A stretch of DNA of 64,000 bases, taken from the NCBI RefSeq assembly GCF_000381525.1, contig NZ_KB906610.1:1-64000 (forward strand). The letters run 5' to 3'. Positions 54,692 through 62,735 of the stretch are shown here, one piece after another. The position numbers were made by a program, and so were the translations under genes. Under the pieces are notes generated by a model. It did no database searches. It worked only from the letters and a program-made list of their open reading frames with translations, and was not told the origin of the DNA. The DNA comes from Peptostreptococcus anaerobius VPI 4330 = DSM 2949. Its GTDB lineage: Bacteria; Bacillota; Clostridia; Peptostreptococcales; Peptostreptococcaceae. Within the stretch, counting starts at the first letter, position 1, and each line of letters opens with the position of its first letter.

Positions 54692-55654
54692 ATGAAAGAA
54701 CTAAGAACACTATATCCTTCAATAGAGGCCAATTTTACAGACTTCATAAAGGTAGACGATGTACACACAATTTATTACGAAGAATCTGGTAACCCGAATG
54801 GTCATCCAGTGGTATTTCTTCATGGGGGTCCTGGCTGCGGTACAGCACCATCATGCAGGCAGTTCTTTGATCCAGAGTTTTATAGGATAATATTATTTGA
54901 CCAGAGGGGTAGTGGAAAGAGTACTCCTCATGCTAACCTTACAAACAATGATACAGATAGCATTATTTGTGATATGGAAAAGATAAGAGAAAAATTAGGA
55001 ATAGACAAGTGGTTGGTATTCGGTGGTAGCTGGGGATCAACTCTAGCCCTTAGCTATGCCCTACAGCATCCAGACAAGACTATGGGTCTAGTCCTAAGAG
55101 GAATCTTCCTAGGAAGACAGGAAGATATAGATTGGATCTACCAAGAGGGTGGAGCATCAAATATATTCCCAGACAAGTGGGAGAACTTTATTAAGGTTAT
55201 ACCAGAAGAGGAAAGAGGAGACCTTATAACTGCCTACTACAAGAGGTTGACTAGCGAAGACAGGGCTACTAGGGTTGAGGCTGCTAGGGCTTGGTCTATG
55301 TGGGAAGGTAGTATAGTTACACTTCATCCAAATGATGATTTAGTTGAGGACTTTGGTGATGAAGACTATGCAATATCTATGGCAACTATTGAGTGCCACT
55401 TCTGGATGAACAATATGTTCAGAGACAATATGAACTATATCCTAGATGAAGCGGATATTATCAAGGATATACCTACTCATATAGCCCATGGTAGATATGA
55501 TATGGATTGTAGGTTTATAGGTGCATACTTACTTAGTAAGAAGCTAAATAATTGTACGCTTGATGCTACTATTACAGGTCATTCTTCAGGAGAACCTGAA
55601 ATTGTAGATAGTTTGGTTAGGGCTACAGATAGGTTTAAAGAATTATTTAAATAA
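54692..55654 (+). CDS. pip: Prolyl aminopeptidase
   Basis: This 320-residue alpha/beta hydrolase (family S33) removes N-terminal proline. HGGPGCGTAPSCRQFFDP (about 45-62) forms the oxyanion hole, the nucleophile is in FGGSWGSTLAL (near 113), and Asp and His lie in HGRYDMDCRF and ITGHSSGEPE. RGIFLGRQEDIDW is typical of Pip. GAGGTGG precedes its ATG. The next gene, another proline peptidase, starts 13 bp later. Confidence 0.94.
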   Translation: MKELRTLYPSIEANFTDFIKVDDVHTIYYEESGNPNGHPVVFLHGGPGCGTAPSCRQFFDPEFYRIILFDQRGSGKSTPHANLTNNDTDSIICDMEKIREKLGIDKWLVFGGSWGSTLALSYALQHPDKTMGLVLRGIFLGRQEDIDWIYQEGGASNIFPDKWENFIKVIPEEERGDLITAYYKRLTSEDRATRVEAARAWSMWEGSIVTLHPNDDLVEDFGDEDYAISMATIECHFWMNNMFRDNMNYILDEADIIKDIPTHIAHGRYDMDCRFIGAYLLSKKLNNCTLDATITGHSSGEPEIVDSLVRATDRFKELFK

Positions 55655-55667
55655 GGGGGTTTAACTT

Positions 55668-57458
55668 ATGAAGGTATCTGATAGAGTTGCAAAATTAAGA
55701 GACTTAATGAAAGACAATAAGATAGATTTATATATGGTTCCTACTGCTGACTATCATAATAGTGAGTATGTAGGGGAACATTTCAAGGAAAGAGCATTTT
55801 TGACAGGATTTACCGGTTCTGCAGGTACAGCTCTTGTAAAGGAAGATAAGGCTGGTCTATGGACAGATGGTAGATATTTCCTACAGGCTGGCAACCAGTT
55901 AAAGGGTTCAGGTGTAGACCTATACAAGATGGGTGAGCCAAATGTTCCTACAATAAATGAGTTTGTAGAGAGTGAATTAAAAGAAGGTGGGGTCTTAGGC
56001 TTTGACGGTAGGTCTGTTCCATTTGGTGACGGTGTAGAACTAGAATCTATAGTAAAGGCTAAAAATGGTAGCATAGTTTACGATCTTGACCTAGTTGATG
56101 AAGTATGGGAAGATAGACCTCCCCTATCTGAGGAACCAATATTCTATCTTGATGAAAAATACAGTGGTGAATCTGCTGCTAGCAAGATAGAAAGAGTAAG
56201 GGCACAGATGAAAAAATTTGGTGCAGAAGCCCATATCATAACAACACTTGATGATACAGGCTGGCTGCTAAATATAAGGGGTAGGGATGTTGAGTACTTC
56301 CCACTTATTCTTTGTTATTCAATAGTTTACAATGACAAGGTTGTATTATACATAAATGAGGACAAGATAAGCGATGAGATAAAGGCTATATTAGTAAAGG
56401 ACAATGTAGTTATAAAGCCATACAATGATATCTATGAAGATGTAAAATCTTTAAAGACAAGTGTTCTAGTTGACCCAGATAGGTTGAACTATGCTATGTA
56501 TAAGAATATACCAGAGTCTGTGAAGGTAGTAGAGGCTATGAACCCTACAATACTCATGAAGGCTATAAAAAATGATGTTGAAATAGACAATATAATAAAG
56601 GCCCACATAAAAGACGGTATAGCTCATACAAAGTTTATCTACTGGATGAAAGAGTTGGTTAAAAATGGCAAGATAAGTGAAGAAACAGAAATGTCAGCGT
56701 CAGACAAGTTAGAATCACTTAGAGTAGACCAAGGTGACTTTATCTGCCCAAGCTTTGAACCTATAGCAGGTTTTGGAGAGCATGGAGCCATAGTTCACTA
56801 CGCTGCTACAGAAGAAACTAATGTAAATCTTGCAGAGGGAACTTTGTTCTTGACAGATACAGGTGCTAACTATATGCAGGGGTCAACTGATATCACTAGG
56901 ACGACAGCTCTAGGAGAAATATCTCAGGAAATGAAAGACGACTATACTACAGTACTTCAGTCCAACCTAAGATTAGGCAAGGCTAAATTTATGTATGGTT
57001 GTACAGGATTAAACCTAGATATATTAGCTAGACAACCATTCTGGGACGCAGGAAGAAACTTCAACCACGGTACAGGTCACGGAGTTGGATACCTAGGCAA
57101 TATCCACGAACCACCAACAGGATTTAGGTGGCAGGTGAGAAAGCATGAAATACACCCATTTGAAGCGGGTATGGTAATTACAAATGAGCCAGGTATATAT
57201 ATAGCAGGCTCACATGGTATCAGACTGGAAAATGAATTGCTAGTTAAGTATGGACCAAAGACAGAGTATGGCCAGTTTATGGAGTTTGAAGCTATCACAT
57301 ATTGTCCATTTGACTTTGATGCAATAAATGTAGATATGTTAACTGATTCAGACAAGGAAGAATTGAACAAGTACCACAAAAACGTGTATGAAATCATAGG
57401 ACCACATCTAACAGATGAAGAAAGAGCTTGGTTAAAAGAAGCAACAAGAGAAATATAA
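55668..57458 (+). CDS. Three-domain Xaa-Pro aminopeptidase (M24B)
   Basis: This 596-residue protein has two creatinase-type N-terminal domains (MVPTADYHNSEYVGEHF, and a second from about 155) plus a C-terminal catalytic domain. Metal ligands are in FLTDTGANYMQGSTDITRT, NHGTGHGVGYLGNIHEPP, NEPGIYIAGSHGIRLENE. The length is that of the eukaryote-like and clostridial APP1 type rather than the shorter PepP. It cleaves the N-terminal residue before Pro. It is co-transcribed with pip. Confidence 0.92.
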   Translation: MKVSDRVAKLRDLMKDNKIDLYMVPTADYHNSEYVGEHFKERAFLTGFTGSAGTALVKEDKAGLWTDGRYFLQAGNQLKGSGVDLYKMGEPNVPTINEFVESELKEGGVLGFDGRSVPFGDGVELESIVKAKNGSIVYDLDLVDEVWEDRPPLSEEPIFYLDEKYSGESAASKIERVRAQMKKFGAEAHIITTLDDTGWLLNIRGRDVEYFPLILCYSIVYNDKVVLYINEDKISDEIKAILVKDNVVIKPYNDIYEDVKSLKTSVLVDPDRLNYAMYKNIPESVKVVEAMNPTILMKAIKNDVEIDNIIKAHIKDGIAHTKFIYWMKELVKNGKISEETEMSASDKLESLRVDQGDFICPSFEPIAGFGEHGAIVHYAATEETNVNLAEGTLFLTDTGANYMQGSTDITRTTALGEISQEMKDDYTTVLQSNLRLGKAKFMYGCTGLNLDILARQPFWDAGRNFNHGTGHGVGYLGNIHEPPTGFRWQVRKHEIHPFEAGMVITNEPGIYIAGSHGIRLENELLVKYGPKTEYGQFMEFEAITYCPFDFDAINVDMLTDSDKEELNKYHKNVYEIIGPHLTDEERAWLKEATREI

Positions 57459-57477
57459 GCAAAAGTAATTGACATTT

Positions 57478-57516
57478 AGCCGTCTATATAGTATTCTATG
57501 TAAGACGGCTTTGTTA
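57478..57516 (+). terminator. Terminator after peptidase genes
   Basis: AGCCGTCT and AGACGGCT form a perfect 8-bp stem followed by TTGTTATAG, a weak tail. Confidence 0.6.
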
Positions 57517-57630
57517 TAGTCGTTAGTTTGAGTTGGAAAAATATATAAAATTAATTGCGGAAGGTAATAGTTACTTGATTTTTTCAGGAAGCTATATCAT
57601 CATATAAAAATCAAATTTGGAGGTGTAACG

Positions 57631-57780
57631 ATGAGAGTTAAAGTAACATTAGCATGTACAGAGTGTGGTCAGAGAAATTACAATACTACTAAGAACAAGA
57701 AGAACAATCCTGACAGAATAGAAATGCAGAAATACTGTAAGTTCTGTAAGAAGCACACTACTCATAAGGAAACTAAATAA
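57631..57780 (+). CDS. rpmG: 50S ribosomal protein L33
   Basis: This 49-residue protein reads [20 protein letters not shown] and has CxxC pairs at Cys9/Cys12 and in CKFC, so it is the zinc-binding form of L33. GGAGGTG precedes the ATG. It opens the rpmG-secE-nusG group. It is shorter than usual gene-calling cut-offs. Confidence 0.96.
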   Translation: MRVKVTLACTECGQRNYNTTKNKKNNPDRIEMQKYCKFCKKHTTHKETK

Positions 57781-57800
57781 TAAGATAAGGATGTGAGTAA

Positions 57801-58007
57801 ATGGCTAAAGAAAACGTAGAATTATCACAAGAAAAGGTCGGATTTGTAAAAGGAACTGGACAAGAATTAAAGAAGGTTACTTGGCCGACAAAAAAAGAAC
57901 TTGCTAGTAAGACAGGTGTCGTACTAGGGGTTGTAGTTGTATCAACAGTCTTTGTATGGCTAGTGGATACAGGTTTATCAAAAGTACTTAGCTTGATAGT
58001 TAAGTAG
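57801..58007 (+). CDS. secE: Preprotein translocase subunit SecE
   Basis: This 68-residue single-pass protein has the conserved amphipathic helix ELKKVTWPTKKEL followed by one membrane helix (about 43-63). It is part of SecYEG and sits in its usual place between rpmG and nusG. Confidence 0.95.
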   Translation: MAKENVELSQEKVGFVKGTGQELKKVTWPTKKELASKTGVVLGVVVVSTVFVWLVDTGLSKVLSLIVK

Positions 58008-58034
58008 TTTGGCAACTTTGAAAGGATGATTTTG

Positions 58035-58577
58035 ATGTCAGAAGAAAGAGATTTAAAATGGTATGTCGTACATACATACTCAGGACATGAAAACAAGGTC
58101 AAAACGACAATTGAAAATACTGTAAAAAACAGAGGTATGGAAGACATTATCGAACAGGTGATAGTGCCTACTGAGGAAGTAGTTACAACTACTAAGACAG
58201 GTAAGGAAAAACTAACACAGAGAAAAGTATTTCCAAGTTACGTAATAGTAAAGATGGAAATGACAGACGAATCATGGTACATTGTCAGAAATACAAAGGG
58301 TGTAACAGGATTTGTTGGCCCAGGATCAAAGCCAGTACCTTTGACAGTTGATGAGGTAAAGGCGATGGGAATAGAGCTACCAGCTTCTAAGATTATTAGT
58401 GGCGAGATAGATTTAGCTCCTGGAGATACAGTTAAGGTTATCAGTGGCGCCTTTGTCGATAATGTTGGAGAAGTTGACGATGTAAACATTGAAAAAAGAG
58501 AAGTAAAAGTCTATGTAAATGCATTTGGTAGAAAGGCACTAGTAACTCTAGGGCTTGAAAATATAGAAAAAGTATAA
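58035..58577 (+). CDS. nusG: Transcription termination/antitermination factor NusG
   Basis: This 180-residue protein begins [21 protein letters not shown] (NGN domain). It has [30 protein letters not shown] and ends with a KOW domain, FAPGDTVKV-like ([21 protein letters not shown]). ATG 58035 has GAAAGGA eight bases upstream; the ATG at 58026 lies within that site. Confidence 0.96.
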   Translation: MSEERDLKWYVVHTYSGHENKVKTTIENTVKNRGMEDIIEQVIVPTEEVVTTTKTGKEKLTQRKVFPSYVIVKMEMTDESWYIVRNTKGVTGFVGPGSKPVPLTVDEVKAMGIELPASKIISGEIDLAPGDTVKVISGAFVDNVGEVDDVNIEKREVKVYVNAFGRKALVTLGLENIEKV

Positions 58578-58591
58578 GGAGGTGCAATAAA

Positions 58592-59017
58592 ATGGCTAAG
58601 AAAATTATTGGACAGATTAAATTACAGATACCTGCAGGAAAGGCTACTCCAGCTCCACCAGTTGGACCAGCACTAGGACAGCACGGTGTTAACATTATGG
58701 CGTTCACAAAGGAATTCAATGCTAAGACAGCAGATCAGGCAGGAATGATTATACCGGTAGTAATCAGTGTATATCAGGATAGATCTTTCAGTTTCATAAC
58801 TAAGACTCCACCAGCAGCTGTTCTTATCAAGAAGGCAATCAACCTACAGTCAGGGTCAGGAGAACCAAACAAGAAGAAGGTTGGTAAGATAACTTCAGCT
58901 CAGGTTAGAGAAATCGCTGAGTTAAAGTTAAAGGACCTAAACGCAGCTTCAGTTGAATCAGCAATGAGAATGATCGCTGGAACAGCTAGAAGTATGGGTG
59001 TTGAAGTTATAGACTAA
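58592..59017 (+). CDS. rplK: 50S ribosomal protein L11
   Basis: This 141-residue protein has [19 protein letters not shown] (the proline-rich N-domain linker) and [10 protein letters not shown] at the C-terminus. It forms the GTPase-associated centre. AAGGAGGTG precedes the ATG. Confidence 0.97.
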   Translation: MAKKIIGQIKLQIPAGKATPAPPVGPALGQHGVNIMAFTKEFNAKTADQAGMIIPVVISVYQDRSFSFITKTPPAAVLIKKAINLQSGSGEPNKKKVGKITSAQVREIAELKLKDLNAASVESAMRMIAGTARSMGVEVID

Positions 59018-59145
59018 TTAAGTCTAAAGTGAGTGCTGATTATCGTCATAATTGGCGATAGTAGCATATTTTATTTATTCGCTATATAGGCAGTGCCTAA
59101 TAGTGGGAGGTTAAAAACCGTAATTACCACAAGGAGGAATTTAAA
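59018..59145 (+). promoter_or_regulatory. Structured rplK-rplA intergenic region, possible L1 site
   Basis: A hairpin closes TGCT (59034-59037) with AGCA (59063-59066) around TATCG/CGATA. A second, GTGGGAGGTTAAAAACC... (59103-59130), closes with CCAC just before the AAGGAGG of rplA. The latter matches the place where L1 represses its own translation in other bacteria, by analogy. Confidence 0.5.
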
Positions 59146-59844
59146 ATGGCAAAAAGAGGTAAGAGATACGCTCAGGCGATCGCTAAAGTAGACAGAAGTG
59201 TTTACTATGATGGATCAGAAGCTCTTGGACTAGTAGTTGATACTGCAAGTGCAAAGTTCGATGAAACAGTAGAAGCCCACATCAAGTTGGGTGTTGACTC
59301 TAGACATGCTGATCAGCAGGTTAGAGGTGCTATCGTGTTACCACACGGTACAGGTAAGACAAAGAAAGTATTAGTTTTCGCTAAGGGTGAAAAGGCTAAG
59401 GAAGCAGAAGCTGCAGGAGCTGATTTTGTAGGTGCTGAAGAACTAGTTCAGAAGATCCAGGGAGAAAACTGGTTTGACTTTGATATAGTAGTTGCTACTC
59501 CAGATATGATGGGTGTAGTAGGTAGACTAGGTAGAGTACTTGGTCCTAAGGGATTAATGCCAAACCCTAAGTCTGGTACAGTTACATTTGATGTAGCTAA
59601 GGCTATTGATGAAATCAAGGCTGGTAAGGTTGAATATAGACTTGATAAGACTAATATCATCCACGTTCCAGTTGGTAAGGCATCATTTGGTCAGGAAAAA
59701 TTATTCAATAACTTCAAGGTATTAATGGAAGCTATAATAAAGGCTAAGCCATCTGCTGCAAAGGGACAGTACCTAAGAAGCGTAACAGTTGCTTCTTCAA
59801 TGGGTCCTGGAGTAAGAGTAAACCCAGTTAGAGTTACTGAATAA
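59146..59844 (+). CDS. rplA: 50S ribosomal protein L1
   Basis: This 232-residue protein has KRGKRYAQA at the start and the signature [33 protein letters not shown] (near 120-152). It binds 23S rRNA at the stalk of the E site. Length is normal. Confidence 0.97.
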   Translation: MAKRGKRYAQAIAKVDRSVYYDGSEALGLVVDTASAKFDETVEAHIKLGVDSRHADQQVRGAIVLPHGTGKTKKVLVFAKGEKAKEAEAAGADFVGAEELVQKIQGENWFDFDIVVATPDMMGVVGRLGRVLGPKGLMPNPKSGTVTFDVAKAIDEIKAGKVEYRLDKTNIIHVPVGKASFGQEKLFNNFKVLMEAIIKAKPSAAKGQYLRSVTVASSMGPGVRVNPVRVTE

Positions 59845-59855
59845 TTAAAAAACTG

Positions 59856-59884
59856 TTGACACAGGTTGACAAATATGATATTAT
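59856..59884 (+). promoter_or_regulatory. rplJL promoter
   Basis: TTGACA (59856-59861) and TATTAT (59879-59884), 17-bp spacer, just ahead of the L10 leader. Confidence 0.75.
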
Positions 59885-59907
59885 TGTCAATGTTGAAAAA
59901 GAATAGA

Positions 59908-59975
59908 TTTGCCGTAGACAGTGGGTGTTGTACGACTTAATTTCCCACCGAGGTTGCGATATACGTGATACTTGC
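59908..59975 (+). ncRNA. L10 leader
   Basis: The conserved GCCGTAGACAGTGGGTG (59911-59927) and the TTAATTTCCCACCGAGGTT block (from about 59938) match the ribosomal-protein L10 leader. In B. subtilis this structure binds L10(L12)4 and controls rplJL by transcription attenuation. Confidence 0.9.
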
Positions 59976-60012
59976 GTCCTCCTTGTCTATGATAGGGAGG
60001 ACTTTTATTTTT
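59976..60012 (+). terminator. Attenuator hairpin of L10 leader
   Basis: GTCCTCC and GGGAGGAC form a strong stem followed by TTTTATTTTT, about 45 bp before the rplJ start. Confidence 0.85.
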
Positions 60013-60058
60013 ACGGTGAGTGCTAAACTTTATTTTTGTGAAGGAGGTGCACTAAGAA

Positions 60059-60577
60059 ATGAGTAAGGCTATTGAAATGAAATCAGCTGTTGTAGCTGAG
60101 ATTGCTGAAAAGCTAGAAAAGGCTGCTTCTGTTATCGTTGTAGATTACAAGGGACTAACAGTTGAACAGGTTACAGAATTAAGAAGTCAGATGAGAGAAG
60201 CTGGTGTAGATTACAAGGTATACAAGAATACACTTGTAAGAAGAGCTGCTAAGACTATAGAAGGTGAAGCATATGCTAACTTCAATGATACTGAATTAGT
60301 AGGTCCAAACGCTATAGCATTCGGATATGAAGATCCAGTTGCTCCTGCTAGAATATTAAAGGGATTCATGGATAAGAACCCTGATAAGATCTCTCTAAAG
60401 ATGGGTGTTGTAGAAGGTGAATTCTACGATGAAGCTAAGATAGTTGCTCTTGCAGCAATACCATCAAGAGAAGAACTTATCGCAAAACTTCTTGGCAGCT
60501 TAAAGGCTCCAATGTCAAACTTTGTTTACTTATTGGATGCTGTTGCAAAGAAGCAGGACGAAGCAGTAGAAGCATAG
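60059..60577 (+). CDS. rplJ: 50S ribosomal protein L10
   Basis: This 172-residue stalk base protein has VVDYKGLTVEQVTELRSQMREAG and YKVYKNTLVRRA in the rRNA-binding N-domain, and a C-terminal helix that carries L7/L12 dimers. GAAGGAGGTG precedes the ATG. Confidence 0.97.
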   Translation: MSKAIEMKSAVVAEIAEKLEKAASVIVVDYKGLTVEQVTELRSQMREAGVDYKVYKNTLVRRAAKTIEGEAYANFNDTELVGPNAIAFGYEDPVAPARILKGFMDKNPDKISLKMGVVEGEFYDEAKIVALAAIPSREELIAKLLGSLKAPMSNFVYLLDAVAKKQDEAVEA

Positions 60578-60685
60578 TCAAAAAAGAGGTCCAAGAGGCT
60601 GCATAGCCTAGGATATAGTTTATGACCATTTTCGGTCGGTCAATATTAAAAAGAATTTAAAAATAACACACGGAGGTGCAATAAA

Positions 60686-61051
60686 ATGACAATAGAACAG
60701 ATATTAGAAGCTATAGAAAACATGAAAGTTTTAGAATTAAATGAATTAGTTAAGGCTGCAGAAGAAAAATTCGGTGTATCTGCATCTGCTCCAGTAATGG
60801 TTGCTGGTGGAGCTGCTGGTGGAGCTGCTGGTGAAGAAAAGACTGAGTTTGATGTAATACTAGCATCAGCTGGTTCTTCAAAGGTTGGAGTAATCAAGGA
60901 AGTTAGAGCTATAACTGGTCTTGGACTAAAGGAAGCTAAGGAAGTTGTTGACAACGCTCCAAAGGCTGTTAAGGAAGGCGTATCTAAGGAAGAAGCAGAA
61001 CAGATCAAGGAAAAGCTTGAAGCTGCTGGTGCAACTGTAGAAGTTAAATAA
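60686..61051 (+). CDS. rplL: 50S ribosomal protein L7/L12
   Basis: This 121-residue protein has an N-terminal dimer domain, an Ala/Gly hinge ([11 protein letters not shown], about 42-52) and a C-terminal domain with [20 protein letters not shown] that recruits translation factors. In most Firmicutes rpoB follows; here it does not. Confidence 0.97.
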   Translation: MTIEQILEAIENMKVLELNELVKAAEEKFGVSASAPVMVAGGAAGGAAGEEKTEFDVILASAGSSKVGVIKEVRAITGLGLKEAKEVVDNAPKAVKEGVSKEEAEQIKEKLEAAGATVEVK

Positions 61052-61340
61052 TTAAGACTTTATTTAGATATTAATTAAGATTAAACAATAGCATTTAATT
61101 TGATAATAAGGGGTCGTCTGTATCGTTAGGATCGGGGGGCTCTTTTTTTGTTGTATAATTAACCACGCACAAGGCAGGGTGTGGACTTTGTTTATTTTTT
61201 GTGGACAATAAGCTGTTAATTAAGAATACTTTGTTAATAGTAGTTACCTAAAGTCTGCTTACATGATATAATAAACGTAGAATGCCAGCTTTTACAATTT
61301 TTTAAGCGGCATAATATTTGGATGGGTGGTAATATAACTT
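61052..61340 (+). other. Intergenic region after rplL, weak terminator
   Basis: GGGTC (near 61111) can pair with GGCTC through G-T pairs, before TTTTTTT (61142-61149). This resembles the terminator-like element often found between rplL and rpoB. The remaining 190 bp hold no gene or clear motif. Confidence 0.35.
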
Positions 61341-62075
61341 ATGAAGAAACGAATTTTAACTATCACTGGTATTTTAATTACATCTGTGATGGCGAGTCAA
61401 GTATTTGCGGCTGGCTCACTAAAAACGGATTCTGAAAGTATTAGTTGGACCAAAAACTTTTTGACAAAGCTAGAAAAACAAAACATCAATGATGTTGAGA
61501 GGGAAATAAATAAGGTTAATAAGGATACACAGCTAGGAAAGTTCGATATCAAGAGTGCTAGGAGCAGGTTTGATGATGTGGTATTTTTGGGCGATTCTAT
61601 AACTGAGTACCTTAGGGAAGCTAATATTCTAGATGCAGCCAGTGTTCTAGCCATGAAGGGTGAGCACGTATTACAGGCTCGCAAGCATATAAATGAAGTC
61701 AAGAGCTTAAAGCCAAAGAGCATAGTCATATTGTATGGAGCTAATGACATCACTGCTTATTCTCCGGATGTTTTTAGGAAAAACTACATCAAGTTGATCA
61801 AGGATATCAAGGCGGTTGATAAGGGTGTTAAAATATATATTCAGGCTCCTCTACCAGTTCTTGATAGGATATCTAAGGCCAAGGATTATCGAATAAGCAA
61901 CGAGAATATCAGTGAATTCACTAAGGCTGCAAAGGCTGCAGCAAATGAGACAGGTGCTACATTCTTATCTTCTGATGGCCTTGTAAACGATGAAGAACAA
62001 TTTGAGCAGGATGGAATACATTTTAAGTATGGATTCTACCTAAATTGGCTTCAATTCTTGAGCGAGAATATATAG
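61341..62075 (+). CDS. Secreted SGNH/GDSL hydrolase
   Basis: This 244-residue protein has a signal peptide (1-23, ending VFA). The SGNH blocks are FLGDSITEYL (block I Ser, near 82), ILYGANDITAY (block III Asn, near 136) and QDGIHFKYGFYL (block V Asp and His, near 225). It probably de-esterifies or transfers acetyl groups on a surface polysaccharide or wall polymer, since a DUF4358-like gene and an MBOAT acyltransferase follow. GGGTGGT precedes the ATG. Confidence 0.85.
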   Translation: MKKRILTITGILITSVMASQVFAAGSLKTDSESISWTKNFLTKLEKQNINDVEREINKVNKDTQLGKFDIKSARSRFDDVVFLGDSITEYLREANILDAASVLAMKGEHVLQARKHINEVKSLKPKSIVILYGANDITAYSPDVFRKNYIKLIKDIKAVDKGVKIYIQAPLPVLDRISKAKDYRISNENISEFTKAAKAAANETGATFLSSDGLVNDEEQFEQDGIHFKYGFYLNWLQFLSENI

Positions 62076-62086
62076 GAGGGTAGAAT

Positions 62087-62722
62087 ATGAGTGATAAAAG
62101 GGATAAAAAACAGCCTAATGCCTCCAATTATGAACAGACAGCTAGGCTCAGAATAATTACAAGTGAAGAAATAGAAGACACTGTAAAGGGTGGTAATAGG
62201 CCCAAGGAATCCATAAAGGACAGGTTTGTAAATAGAAAGCCTATGAAGATGAGTTCCATGTATAGGAAAAAGTATGCCATACTTTGGGGAATTGTCCTTA
62301 TAGTATTTATACTTGCATATCAGTTTGTAAAAGTAAGGGATATAGACTTTAAGGAGCTATCTAGTCAGATTGAGAACCGGGTCAGTATGGATAATATGGT
62401 CATGGGAAATGATGCTACTCTTAGAAAGCTTTATGGTATAAATAAGCTTGAGGTTGAAGCTTATACTTTGCTGGCTCCTAAATCCAATATGGAGGCTACA
62501 GAGATTTTGATAGTAAAATGCAAAAAAGGCATGACAGATCCTGTTATGGCCAAGATTCAGGCTAGAATTGATGCCCAATCTAATTCTTTTAAAAACTATG
62601 CGCCTGACCAATATACGATAATCAGCAACAGTCAATTGAAGAAAAAGGGTGATTACATATACTTTATTTCTTCTAAGAACCAAAAAGCAATTGATGAAGC
62701 TATTAAAAATTCTTATAAGTAA
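62087..62722 (+). CDS. DUF4358-like membrane-anchored protein
   Basis: This 211-residue protein has a cytoplasmic basic N-terminus (about 1-62), one membrane helix (about 65-83) and an external domain. The segment LYGINKLEVEAYTLLAPKSNMEATEILIVKC and RIDAQSNSFKNYAPDQY resemble DUF4358, found beside MBOAT/SGNH genes in Clostridia. Its function is unknown. It sits 11 bp after the hydrolase gene and 13 bp before the MBOAT gene. Confidence 0.65.
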   Translation: MSDKRDKKQPNASNYEQTARLRIITSEEIEDTVKGGNRPKESIKDRFVNRKPMKMSSMYRKKYAILWGIVLIVFILAYQFVKVRDIDFKELSSQIENRVSMDNMVMGNDATLRKLYGINKLEVEAYTLLAPKSNMEATEILIVKCKKGMTDPVMAKIQARIDAQSNSFKNYAPDQYTIISNSQLKKKGDYIYFISSKNQKAIDEAIKNSYK

Positions 62723-62735
62723 GGGGGGATGATAA

